This document shows positions 32,441-40,360 of a stretch of 64,000 nucleotides of DNA, in pieces. Position 1 is the first letter of the stretch. Each line of letters opens with the position of its first letter. The position numbers were made by a program, and so were the translations under genes. The notes beneath the pieces are model-generated. The model was not told the origin of the DNA and did no database searches. It was given only the letters and a program-made list of their open reading frames with translations. The stretch spans positions 186,001-250,000 of the forward strand of contig NZ_CALNVW010000017.1 of NCBI RefSeq assembly GCF_940670765.1. The letters are read 5' to 3'. This DNA is from Streptomyces sp. A 4/2. Lineage in GTDB: Bacteria; Actinomycetota; Actinomycetes; Streptomycetales; Streptomycetaceae.

Positions 32441-33325
32441 TTACTTCTCGGCAAGCAGGGCGAGTTTGTCCGGGTTGCGCACGATGTATATCTTTGCGAT
32501 GCGGCCGTCAGCGACCTCCACCTGGAACACCGAGTCCACCTTGCCCTCGATGTACACCACGAGCGCAGGAGCGCTGTTGAGCTCCCTGAAGCGCAACTCG
32601 GCGCCCGCGAGCCCCTTGGCGGCGGTGCCGAGGATGAATCGACCCACCTTGTCCGCGGTTTCGATGACCCGCAGCGGCGCCTTGGACTTGCCTCCGCTGT
32701 CGCCCACCAGCCGCACATCGGGGGCGAGGAGCGAGAGCAACTGCTCCAGGTCCCCGCCCGCCGCCGCGGCCAGGAACCGTTCCGTCAGGTCACGCCGTTC
32801 GACCGGATCGACGTCGTAGCGCGGCTTCCGTTCCTCCACGTGACGCCTGGCCCGACCGGCGAGCTGACGTACGGCGGCCTCACCGCGGTCGAGTACGGCC
32901 GCGATCTCCCCGTACGGAAACCCGAAGGCCTCCCGCAGCACGAACACCGCACGCTCCAGCGGCGAGAGCGATTCGAGCACCACAAGGACGGCGAACGAGA
33001 CGGACTCCGCCAGAACCGCCCGTTCGGCCGTATCCGTCACCATGTCGCCGTACTCGGTGGCGAGCGGCTCGGGCAGCCAAGGCCCTACGTACGCCTCGCG
33101 GCGCGACTTCACGTGCCGGAGCCGGTCGATGGCCAGCCGGGTAGTGATCGTCACGAGAAACGCACGCGGTTCGCGTACCTCCTCGCGGTCCTCCGCAGAC
33201 CAGCGCAGCCATGCCTCCTGCACGATGTCCTCGGCATCGGCCACCCGGCCGAGCATGCGGTACGCCACTCCGGTCAGTACGGAGCGGTGCTGTTCGAAGA
33301 GTTCCGTCACGGTGTCGGTCGCCAC
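32441..33325 (-). CDS. ECF RNA polymerase sigma factor, SigJ-like with SnoaL-type C-terminus
   Basis: 294 residues from GTG 33325. Sigma region 2 is SVLTGVAYRMLGRVADAEDIVQEAWLRW-like at the start (residues about 15-42), region 4 is LSPLERAVFVLREAFGFPYGEIAAVLDRGEAAVRQLAGRARRH; the last 110 residues (RFLAAAAGGDLEQLLSLLAPDV onward) form a SnoaL/NTF2-like domain, which in the ECF41/SigJ class modulates sigma activity in place of a separate anti-sigma factor. A longer frame to TTG 33397 exists without supporting homology. The divergent hydrolase gene could be a target, since ECF41 factors often control a neighbouring enzyme. Confidence 0.86.
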   Translation of the reverse strand: MATDTVTELFEQHRSVLTGVAYRMLGRVADAEDIVQEAWLRWSAEDREEVREPRAFLVTITTRLAIDRLRHVKSRREAYVGPWLPEPLATEYGDMVTDTAERAVLAESVSFAVLVVLESLSPLERAVFVLREAFGFPYGEIAAVLDRGEAAVRQLAGRARRHVEERKPRYDVDPVERRDLTERFLAAAAGGDLEQLLSLLAPDVRLVGDSGGKSKAPLRVIETADKVGRFILGTAAKGLAGAELRFRELNSAPALVVYIEGKVDSVFQVEVADGRIAKIYIVRNPDKLALLAEK

Positions 33326-33482
33326 TCCCCCATCCCAGCCGACCGATCGGAGGCTGTCCAGGAGGTACCCGTCCGACGCCGCCCTCTTGAAGTGCAAGCT
33401 ACCGGAGGGTAATTGTTACTGACGCAGTGTCTAAGATTCTCCTCCCTGTCATCGGGGAGCCCCCGACCAGAGGGAGCAGAGC

Positions 33483-34313
33483 ATGACCGCCCAGGTCACC
33501 TTTACGGTCGACACCCCCGCGGGTCACCGCCCCGTATCGATCGCGTACGAGCGCACAGGGGGCGGCGATCCACTCCTGCTGCTGCACGGCATCGGCCACC
33601 ACCGGCAGGCCTGGGACCCCGTGCGGCACATTCTGGCCGCCGAGCGCGAGGTGATCGCCGTGGACCTGCCCGGTTTCGGCGCTTCGCCCGCGCTGCCCGA
33701 CGGCGTGCCGTACGACCTCGCCTCCGTGGTGCCCGTGCTCCGGGCCATGTGCGGGGCGCTCGGGATCGAGCGGCCGCATGTCGCCGGGAACTCCCTCGGC
33801 GGGCTGCTCGCGCTGGAGCTCGGGAACCGGAATCTCGTCCGGTCGGTCACCGCGCTGTCGCCTGCCGGGTTCTGGACGCAGGGCGAGCGGCGCTACGCCT
33901 TCTCGACGCTGACCGCGATGCGGCACGGGGCGAGGATCCTGCCGCTCCCCGTCATCGAACGGCTCTCCCGCTCGGCGGCCGGGCGGGCGGCCCTCACCGG
34001 CACCATCTACGCACGGCCCGGCCGCCGTTCACCGGAGGCCGTCGTGGCGGAGACCCTGGCACTGCGCACCGCGACGGGGTTCGCCGAAACCCTCGCGGCC
34101 GGACGGGACGTCCTGTTCACCTCCGAGGTGAACAAGGTGCCCGTCACGGTTGCCTGGGGCACCAGGGACCGGCTGCTGCTGCGCCGCCAGGGGATCCGCG
34201 CCAGGCACACCATGCCCGCCGCCCGGCTGGTGCGACTGCCCGGCTGCGGCCACGTTCCGATGAATGACGATCCCGCACTGGTGGCCCGCGTCATCCTGGA
34301 CACCAGCCGCTGA
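33483..34313 (+). CDS. Alpha/beta hydrolase
   Basis: 276 residues, cytoplasmic. Oxyanion HGIGHHRQAW (35-44), nucleophile elbow GNSLGG (Ser104), Asp229 in WGTRDRLLL and His257 in GCGHVPM form a complete triad. It resembles the broad esterase/haloperoxidase-like group; the substrate is unknown. The start ATG 33483 follows AGAGGGAGC. It diverges from the ECF sigma gene with a 157-base gap holding TAAGAT (33432-33437) as a candidate -10. Confidence 0.83.
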   Translation: MTAQVTFTVDTPAGHRPVSIAYERTGGGDPLLLLHGIGHHRQAWDPVRHILAAEREVIAVDLPGFGASPALPDGVPYDLASVVPVLRAMCGALGIERPHVAGNSLGGLLALELGNRNLVRSVTALSPAGFWTQGERRYAFSTLTAMRHGARILPLPVIERLSRSAAGRAALTGTIYARPGRRSPEAVVAETLALRTATGFAETLAAGRDVLFTSEVNKVPVTVAWGTRDRLLLRRQGIRARHTMPAARLVRLPGCGHVPMNDDPALVARVILDTSR

Positions 34314-34424
34314 GCCCACCCCGACATCCGGCCACGCGTTCGGCCGCGTTCCACACGTCACCCCGCTCCGGTCGCCGCCGTCCGGCCGGGGAACCGTCCA
34401 CCCTCGCGACGGCGTCGTACGGCT

Positions 34425-34450
34425 GGTACTCGGATGCGCATCCGAGTACC
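34425..34450. repeat. 26-bp perfect palindrome
   Basis: The half-site GGTACTCGGATGC (34425-34437) is followed directly by its exact reverse complement GCATCCGAGTACC (34438-34450), with no loop. It lies 112 bases past the hydrolase stop and 233 bases before the next start, in a 369-base gap with no other feature except an AT-rich stretch (about 34600-34630) near the next promoter. Zero spacing argues for a protein-binding site over a terminator. Confidence 0.75.
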
Positions 34451-34682
34451 GCCAGAGATCGAGCACGGTGTCCGGCTGCCGGCAGGAACCAATTGATGCC
34501 GGGATCGGTTCACTTGGGGTGAGGGGGTACGTTCAATGGCAGTTTCATCACCATGGCGCATGGAATCTCGCGCGCTGCGCCGCGCCTGGCGGAAAATGGG
34601 CCTTAACCAACCAAAACCACACTTAACCCATCAGTCACAGAGTGTTCGTGATCGCGCAACACCGCTGAGTCACAGTGACGCC

Positions 34683-36068
34683 ATGACTGATACGACTTCC
34701 GCGAAGAGTGTCCGCCATCCGCACCGCTGGCGCCGGGATCTCATCGAACTGGCTGCCCTGTTCACCGCTGTCGCCCTGGCCGACGTCGTCGCCGATCTGG
34801 TCGCGCACGGACCCGACGGCCCCTTTCTGCTCGTCGCCGCCGCCGTGGCCCTCTCCGGTACGGCCGCCTTCCACCTCTGGTGGGCGCAGCGGCACAGCCA
34901 CGCCCCGCCGCCCGCCGCCGCAGCTGATACGCCGCGCGAGGACGAGATGGTCCGGCCGGAGACCGCCCTGTGGCGCATGCGCACGACCGTGCGGGACGAG
35001 CCGGGTAGCCTCGCTGCCCTGTGCACCGCGCTGGCCCGTCACCGGGTGGACATCCTGACGCTCCAGACCCACCCTCTCGCCGACGGCACGGTCGACGAGT
35101 TCCTGTTGCGCGCGCCGGTCACGTTCCAGGCCCAGCATTTGGGCCACGAGATCGCCTCGGCGGGCGGGAACCACACATGGATCGAGCGCGCGGACGCCCA
35201 CGACCTCGTCGACACCCCGACCCGGGTTCTCGGACTCGCCACCCGTACCGCGCTCGACACCGCCGAACTTCCCCTGGCCCTGAGGAAGTTGCTGGGCCGC
35301 TGCACGATCCGGTCGCTGCCCGCCCCGGCCGACGGCACACCAGCCGACGATCCGACCCCCATGGACGGCGCGCTCCAGGAGACCGTGATGCGGCTGCGCG
35401 ACCCGTCAGGCGGAGCCATCATCGTCGAGCGGCAGTATCTCCCGTTCACCCCCACGGAGTTCGCGCGGGCTCGCGCACTCATCGAGCTCGACGCCCGGCT
35501 CGGCTCACGGATGCCCCACAGCCGGGACGTGTTCACACTGCCCGAGGGCAATGAGATCACCGTGCGCAGGGCCGGTCCTGACGACGTGCAGGCGGCCCGC
35601 GCGATGCACGACCGGTGCACCGAGCGGACCCTCGGTCTGCGCTACCACGGCCCGGTGGGCGACGCCGACCGCTACCTCGACCACCTGCTGAGCCCCCGCT
35701 TCGGCCGCACCCTCGCCGTGCAGACCGCTTCGGGGCGCATCGTCGCCCTGGGCCACCTTCTCCGGGACGGCGACGAGACCGAGGTCGCCCTGCTCGTCGA
35801 GGACGACTGGCAGCGCCGGGGCATCGGCTCCGAACTGCTCGGCCGGCTGATGGCGATGGCGGACGAAACGGGCTGCGAAAGCGTGTACGCCGTCACGCAG
35901 GCCGCCAATACCGGGATGGTGGCGGCCATGCGCGGTCTCGGGCTGCCGATCGACTACCAGATCGACGACGGCACGCTGGTGATCACCGCACGGCTTGCGG
36001 CGACACCCGACCGCTCGCGTCTTCCGCATGAACTCCCTTACGGGCAGAGCGAACAGAGTGGTTGCTGA
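34683..36068 (+). CDS. Membrane-anchored ACT-GNAT acetyltransferase
   Basis: 461 residues in three parts: two hydrophobic helices (about 19-41 and 46-67), an ACT-type amino-acid-binding domain (about 97-165, TVRDEPGSLAALCTALARHR), a linker region, and a C-terminal GNAT domain (about 291-440) with the acetyl-CoA loop WQRRGIGSELL (376-386). ACT-GNAT proteins of actinobacteria are known lysine acetyltransferases controlled by amino acids; the membrane helices here are an added feature. ATG 34683 lacks a ribosome binding site; an in-frame ATG at 34536 would add 49 residues of unlikely composition. Its last 86 bases overlap the convergent lyase gene. Confidence 0.8.
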   Translation: MTDTTSAKSVRHPHRWRRDLIELAALFTAVALADVVADLVAHGPDGPFLLVAAAVALSGTAAFHLWWAQRHSHAPPPAAAADTPREDEMVRPETALWRMRTTVRDEPGSLAALCTALARHRVDILTLQTHPLADGTVDEFLLRAPVTFQAQHLGHEIASAGGNHTWIERADAHDLVDTPTRVLGLATRTALDTAELPLALRKLLGRCTIRSLPAPADGTPADDPTPMDGALQETVMRLRDPSGGAIIVERQYLPFTPTEFARARALIELDARLGSRMPHSRDVFTLPEGNEITVRRAGPDDVQAARAMHDRCTERTLGLRYHGPVGDADRYLDHLLSPRFGRTLAVQTASGRIVALGHLLRDGDETEVALLVEDDWQRRGIGSELLGRLMAMADETGCESVYAVTQAANTGMVAAMRGLGLPIDYQIDDGTLVITARLAATPDRSRLPHELPYGQSEQSGC

Positions 36069-37197
36069 GCGCACCGTCCAGGTCCCGCCACAGGTCGTCG
36101 ACGTCCTCAAGACCGACGGACAGCCGCAACAGCTGTTCGCTCACACCCACGGAACGCCTGTCCTCCTCGGCCACGATGCGGTGGCTGATGGAGGCCGGGT
36201 GCTGAATGAGACTGTCGACGCTCCCGAGGCTGACAGCTGGGGTGATCAGCCGTACACCGGCGATCACTTGGTGCGGATCTCCGTGCACCTCGAAGGCGAC
36301 CATCGCGCCGCCCAGCTTCGGGTAGTGCACGCGTGCCACCCGCGGATCGGCCGCCAGCCGGCCGGCCAGGTCCGCCGCGCCGGCCGCCGCTGCCTTCATC
36401 CGGACCGACAGCGTCGAGAGTCCGCGCAGCAGCAGATACCCGGCCAGCGGATGCAGTACGCCGCCCGTCGCGAACCGGATCCTGCGCAGCGTCCGCGCGA
36501 ACTCCTCGTCGCAGGCCACCACTCCGGCCAGCACGTCACCGTGGCCGCCGAGATACTTCGTGGCACTGTGCAGGACGATCCGCGCGCCGTGTTCCGCCGG
36601 CCGCTGCAGCACAGGCGTGGCGAACGTACTGTCGACGAGTAGCGGCACCGATCCGCAGGAGTGGGCGAGCGCCCGGATGTCGATCTCCGCGAGCGTCGGA
36701 TTGGCCGGTGTCTCGACCATCACCAGACCGGTTCCGGGCCCTATCGCGTCGGCGACACCTGCCGGGTCCGTCCAGGTCACCTCGGTGCCGAGCAGTCCCG
36801 CGGTGAGGAGGTGGTCGCTGCATCCGTACAACGGGCGGACGGCCACCACATGACGCAGCCCCTGGCTCGCCCGTGCGAGCAGGACCGCGGTGAGCGCGGC
36901 CATGCCGCTGGCGAACGCCACGGCGCTCCCGGTGCCTTCCAGCCGGGCGAGTGCCGTCTCGAACCGGGCCGTGGTCGGGTTGTCGAGCCGGGCGTAGACC
37001 GGCGGGCCGTCCGGGCGGGCGCCGGTGACGGCGAACTCGTCGATGCGCGCCGCCTCGCGCCTGCTGTCGTAGGAGGGGTAGGTGGTCGAGAGATCGATGG
37101 GTACCGCGTGCAGACCGAGGCCGGCGAGGTCTTCGCGTCCGGCGTGCACGGCTTCGGTGGCGAGGGCCCTGGGTGTGGCCGAGGCATCGGATTCCAT
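35983..37197 (-). CDS. Cys/Met-metabolism PLP enzyme, methionine gamma-lyase-like
   Basis: 404 residues of the trans-sulfuration (Cys_Met_Meta_PP) family. The PLP Lys is Lys214 in HSATKYLGGHGD, and the cofactor-stacking Tyr is in RPLYGCSDH. Cys126 directly after YG is the residue typical of methionine gamma-lyases, where cystathionine enzymes usually have Gly. Methionine gamma-lyase makes methanethiol, 2-oxobutyrate and ammonia. Cystathionine gamma-synthase or lyase cannot be excluded. It diverges from an Lrp-type regulator across 59 bases, which suggests amino-acid-dependent control. The 3' end overlaps the ACT-GNAT gene by 86 bases. Confidence 0.8.
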   Translation of the reverse strand: MESDASATPRALATEAVHAGREDLAGLGLHAVPIDLSTTYPSYDSRREAARIDEFAVTGARPDGPPVYARLDNPTTARFETALARLEGTGSAVAFASGMAALTAVLLARASQGLRHVVAVRPLYGCSDHLLTAGLLGTEVTWTDPAGVADAIGPGTGLVMVETPANPTLAEIDIRALAHSCGSVPLLVDSTFATPVLQRPAEHGARIVLHSATKYLGGHGDVLAGVVACDEEFARTLRRIRFATGGVLHPLAGYLLLRGLSTLSVRMKAAAAGAADLAGRLAADPRVARVHYPKLGGAMVAFEVHGDPHQVIAGVRLITPAVSLGSVDSLIQHPASISHRIVAEEDRRSVGVSEQLLRLSVGLEDVDDLWRDLDGALSNHSVRSARKGVHAEDASGRVSPQAVR

Positions 37198-37209
37198 GGC
37201 TGGACTCTG

Positions 37210-37245
37210 AACACCCGTAAGGGGATGCGGGAAAGATCCCGTGTT
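37210..37245. promoter_or_regulatory. Nested inverted repeats between lyase and Lrp genes
   Basis: CGGGA-AAGA-TCCCG (37228-37241) lies inside a wider AACAC (37210-37214) / GTGTT (37241-37245) repeat, in the 59-base divergent gap. Lrp proteins bind such short repeats in the promoters they share with their target, so this is a likely operator. Confidence 0.45.
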
Positions 37246-37256
37246 ACGTTCGCCGG

Positions 37257-37745
37257 ATGGCCGAATCTGTCGTACTCGACCCGGTGGATCTGCATCTGCT
37301 CAGCCTGCTGCAGAACGATGCCCGGACGACCTACCGCGAACTGGCGGCCGAGGTCGGCGTGGCCGCGTCGACCTGTCTCGACCGGGTGGCGCGGCTGCGC
37401 CGCTCCGGGGTGATACTCGGCCAGCAGCTCAGACTCGACCCGGCAAAGCTCGGCCGGGGGCTGCAAGCACTGCTCTCGGTCCAGGTACGGCCGCACCGGC
37501 GGGAACTGGTGGGGCCGTTCGTGGAGCGCATCCGGGTCCTGCCCGAGTCACTGGCCCTCTTCCATCTGGCGGGTCCCGACGACTACCTCGTGCACGTAGC
37601 GGTGGCGGACACCGCCGACCTGCAACGTCTGGTGCTGGACGAATTCACCGCGCGCCGCGAAGTCGCCCGGGTCGAGACCCGGCTGATCTTCCAGCAGTGG
37701 GACTGCGGCCCGCTGTTGCCACCTGCGCGAGGAACCGGGGCATAG
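37257..37745 (+). CDS. Lrp/AsnC-family transcriptional regulator
   Basis: 162 residues. N-terminal helix-turn-helix (LDPVDLHLLSLLQNDARTTY, ELAAEVGVAASTCLDRVARL) and C-terminal RAM ligand-binding domain (about 65-150, LALFHLAGPDDYLVHVAVAD). The divergent arrangement with the PLP lyase predicts local control by an amino acid such as methionine. In actinobacteria this pair recurs. The start ATG 37257 lies 59 bases from the lyase start. Confidence 0.9.
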   Translation: MAESVVLDPVDLHLLSLLQNDARTTYRELAAEVGVAASTCLDRVARLRRSGVILGQQLRLDPAKLGRGLQALLSVQVRPHRRELVGPFVERIRVLPESLALFHLAGPDDYLVHVAVADTADLQRLVLDEFTARREVARVETRLIFQQWDCGPLLPPARGTGA

Positions 37746-37846
37746 GCCGCTGTGGTTCGGGAGGCCGGGAACTCGTGGTCCCGGTGGGAGCAGTCCGGTG
37801 TCGAAGAGTGTTGGCGCCGATCTCTCCGACGTACCAGGATGTCCCC

Positions 37847-39538
37847 ATGTCACAGACTTCCGACCGCCCACTGCCCCGCCAGGTCGCCGACGCCTATGTC
37901 GACGACCTGATCGCACTCGACCCGATCACCGGCACCTATCTCGGCGTGAGCGAGAGCTCCAGCCGCCTCCCGGACTTCTCCCCGGCCGGACAGGCCGCCC
38001 TCGCCGGGCTCGCCCGGACGACACTGGCCGCACTCGACGAGGCGGAGCGCAGGCCGGGAGGCGACAGCGACGCCGAACGGCGCTGCGGAAGGCTGCTGCG
38101 CGAGCGGCTCAACGCCGAACTCGCCGTGCACGAAGCCGATGAGGCGCTGCGCGTCGTCAGTAACATCCAGTCCCCGGCGCATTCCGTGCGCGAGGTGTTC
38201 ACCGTGACACCGACCGAGACGGACGCGGACTGGGCCGCCGTCGTGAAGCGGCTGGACGGCGTCCCCGCCGCGCTCGGCGGCTACCGGGAATCTCTGGCGC
38301 TGGGCCTTGAGCGGGGGCTGCTCGGCGGTCCGCGCCCCACCGAGACCTTCGTCGGCCAGCTCGCGGAGTGGGCGGGCGACGGCTCCGCCGGCAGCGGTTG
38401 GTTCGAGGTGTTCGCGGCTGCCGGCCCGCAGGCGCTGCGCGAGGAACTGGACACCGCTGCGGGCGCGGCGACCGCTGCCGTGGCGGAGCTGCGGGACTGG
38501 ATGCGCGATGTGTACGCGCCCGCCGTCGAGGACGCACCGGACACCGTGGGCCGTGAGCGGTACGCCCGCTGGTCGCGCTACTACAACGGCACCGACCTCG
38601 ATCTCGACGAGGCGTACGCGTACGGCTGGTCCGAATACCATCGGCTGCTCGCCGAGATGAAGACCGAGGCCGAGAAGATCCTGCCCGGCGCCGGGCCGTG
38701 GGAGGCACTCGCCCATCTCGATGAGCACGGCACGCACATCGAGGGCGTGGACGAAGTGCAGAAGTGGCTCCAGGGGCTGATGACGGAAGCCATGGACGCG
38801 CTGGACGGCACCCACTTCGAACTCGCCGACCGGGTGAAGCGGGTGGAATCCCGCATCGCCCCGCCCGGCGGCGCCGCAGCCCCGTACTACACGTCGCCCT
38901 CGGAGGACTTCTCCCGCCCGGGGCGCACCTGGCTGCCCACCATGGGCGAGACCCGCTTCCCGGTGTACGACCTGGTCTCGACCTGGTACCACGAGGGCGT
39001 GCCCGGTCATCACCTCCAGCTGGCGCAGTGGGTGCATGTCGCGGACCAGCTCTCCCGCTATCAGGCGAGCGTCGGCTTGGTCAGCGCCAACGCCGAGGGC
39101 TGGGCGCTCTATGCCGAACGCCTCATGGACGAGCTGGGATTCCTGCCGGACGCGGAGCGCAGGCTCGGGTACCTGGACGCGCAGATGATGCGTGCCTGTC
39201 GGGTGATCGTGGACATCGGCATGCACCTGGAGCTGGAAATTCCGGCGGACTCGCCCTTCCACCCGGGCGAGCGGTGGACACCGGAGCTGGCCCAGGAGTT
39301 CTTCGGCAACCACAGCGGGCGACCGGCGGACTTCGTGGAGAGCGAGCTCGTCCGCTATCTGTCGATGCCCGGCCAGGCCATCGGGTACAAGCTGGGCGAG
39401 CGTGCGTGGCTGCTCGGCCGGGAGAACGCCCGTAAGGCGCACGGCGATTCCTTCGATGCGAAGGCCTGGCACATGGCGGCGCTGTCGCAGGGGTCGCTGG
39501 GCCTCGACGACCTGGTCGACGAACTCTCGAAGCTGTAG
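37847..39538 (+). CDS. DUF885-family protein, probable metallopeptidase
   Basis: 563 residues, the full DUF885 length. The family is thought to be peptidase-like: the segment YHEGVPGHHLQ provides His382, Glu383, His387 and His388 in an HExxxHH arrangement like gluzincin-type zinc sites, and EGWALYAERL downstream gives a second Glu. No signal peptide is present, so it is cytoplasmic. It is a single gene between the Lrp regulator and a bidirectional hairpin. Biological substrate unknown. Confidence 0.82.
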   Translation: MSQTSDRPLPRQVADAYVDDLIALDPITGTYLGVSESSSRLPDFSPAGQAALAGLARTTLAALDEAERRPGGDSDAERRCGRLLRERLNAELAVHEADEALRVVSNIQSPAHSVREVFTVTPTETDADWAAVVKRLDGVPAALGGYRESLALGLERGLLGGPRPTETFVGQLAEWAGDGSAGSGWFEVFAAAGPQALREELDTAAGAATAAVAELRDWMRDVYAPAVEDAPDTVGRERYARWSRYYNGTDLDLDEAYAYGWSEYHRLLAEMKTEAEKILPGAGPWEALAHLDEHGTHIEGVDEVQKWLQGLMTEAMDALDGTHFELADRVKRVESRIAPPGGAAAPYYTSPSEDFSRPGRTWLPTMGETRFPVYDLVSTWYHEGVPGHHLQLAQWVHVADQLSRYQASVGLVSANAEGWALYAERLMDELGFLPDAERRLGYLDAQMMRACRVIVDIGMHLELEIPADSPFHPGERWTPELAQEFFGNHSGRPADFVESELVRYLSMPGQAIGYKLGERAWLLGRENARKAHGDSFDAKAWHMAALSQGSLGLDDLVDELSKL

Positions 39539-39558
39539 CCGCTCAGCTGCGGACAGCG

Positions 39559-39589
39559 GCCGGGCTCACGCGAGTGGCGTGGGCCCGGC
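39559..39589. terminator. Bidirectional hairpin between DUF885 and GNAT genes
   Basis: GCCGGGC (39559-39565) pairs with GCCCGGC (39583-39589), and ACGC (39568-39571) with GCGT (39577-39580) inside it, with a 5-base loop. It lies between convergent stops. Confidence 0.7.
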
Positions 39590-39687
39590 TGCCGGGACGC
39601 TGCGGACTCTCCCGGCGACACCGAAGGGGCGGTGGTCACGCACCGGCCGTCTTCCCTGGTGGGTCTGCGTGTCGAGGAAGACCGGGA

Positions 39688-40245
39688 TCAGCGTTCGCCC
39701 GCCGGGTGCCGCTGGGCGAACTCGTCGGCGAGCATGCTCATCACCACGACGTCGTGGTGCCGACCGTCGAGGAACGCGTGATCGCGGAGGCGCCCGTCCT
39801 CTACGAGACCGAGTCGGCGCTGGAGCTCCAACGACGCCTCGTTGCACGCGAAGACGTGTGCTTCGCACTTGTGAAAGCGCTGCTCGGCGAACATGAAGCG
39901 CATCAGCAGCCGGGCGGCTTCCGCCGCGTACCCCTTACGTCGGTGGTCCGCGCCGATCGTGACGCCGTACTCGAACCGGCCCGCACGGCGGTCGGCGTGG
40001 TGGGAGCCGATGACACCGACGACGGCCCCGGTGTCGACGGCTTCGATCACCAGCTGGAAGCAGTCGTCGCCGGGCTTGGCGGCGGCCTGTTCCTTGGCCC
40101 GGACACGGTAGTTCTCCGCGGACCGGGGAGGGTGCAGTACGTCACCCAGCCGCTCCTCGTCCTCGGCGAAGCGCATGAACGCGGTCCAGTCGTCGGGTTC
40201 GATGCCGCGCAGGCGTACCCGCTTGCCTTTCCAGAACGATGTCAT
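39688..40245 (-). CDS. GNAT acetyltransferase (RimJ/RimL-like)
   Basis: 185 residues. GNAT domain with RLRGIEPDDWTAFMRFAEDE, the acetyl-CoA loop DHRRKGYAAEAARLL (R/QxxGxG/A form RRKGYA) and the late NEASLELQRRLGLVEDGRLRDH typical of RimJ/RimL-type enzymes that acetylate protein N-termini or small amines. The start ATG 40245. Imperfect copies of a 20-base sequence lie at both ends of the gene (39668-39687, 40273-40292). It is downstream of sbcC on the same strand. Confidence 0.85.
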   Translation of the reverse strand: MTSFWKGKRVRLRGIEPDDWTAFMRFAEDEERLGDVLHPPRSAENYRVRAKEQAAAKPGDDCFQLVIEAVDTGAVVGVIGSHHADRRAGRFEYGVTIGADHRRKGYAAEAARLLMRFMFAEQRFHKCEAHVFACNEASLELQRRLGLVEDGRLRDHAFLDGRHHDVVVMSMLADEFAQRHPAGER

Positions 40246-40272
40246 CCCGCTATCCGACCAAGCCCGGGTATC

Positions 40273-40292
40273 CGTGTCCAGGAAAACCGGTG
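40273..40292. repeat. Imperfect 20-bp direct repeat flanking the GNAT gene
   Basis: CGTGTCCAGGAAAACCGGTG here and CGTGTCGAGGAAGACCGGGA at 39668-39687 match at 16 to 17 of 20 positions in the same orientation. They bracket the GNAT gene and nothing else. They could mark a past duplication or insertion, or be copies of a promoter-proximal motif. Confidence 0.45.
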
Positions 40293-40360
40293 AGCGGGAG
40301 AAATGAAGCCGCTCCTGCCTGGCGGTGGCTCGGCCGGGCTGTCTTCGGGCGGCCGGCTCC

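Noticed and set aside
33326..33397. An N-terminal extension of the ECF sigma factor from TTG 33397
   Set aside because: The added 24 residues do not resemble sigma region 2, and the start lacks a ribosome binding site; uncertainty remains.
34425..34450. Reading the 26-bp palindrome as a terminator
   Set aside because: It has no loop sequence and no T-tract and lies over 100 bases past the stop, so an operator is more plausible.
34536..34682. An upstream ATG start for the ACT-GNAT gene
   Set aside because: The extra 49 residues are basic and low-complexity and run through an AT-rich promoter-like stretch.
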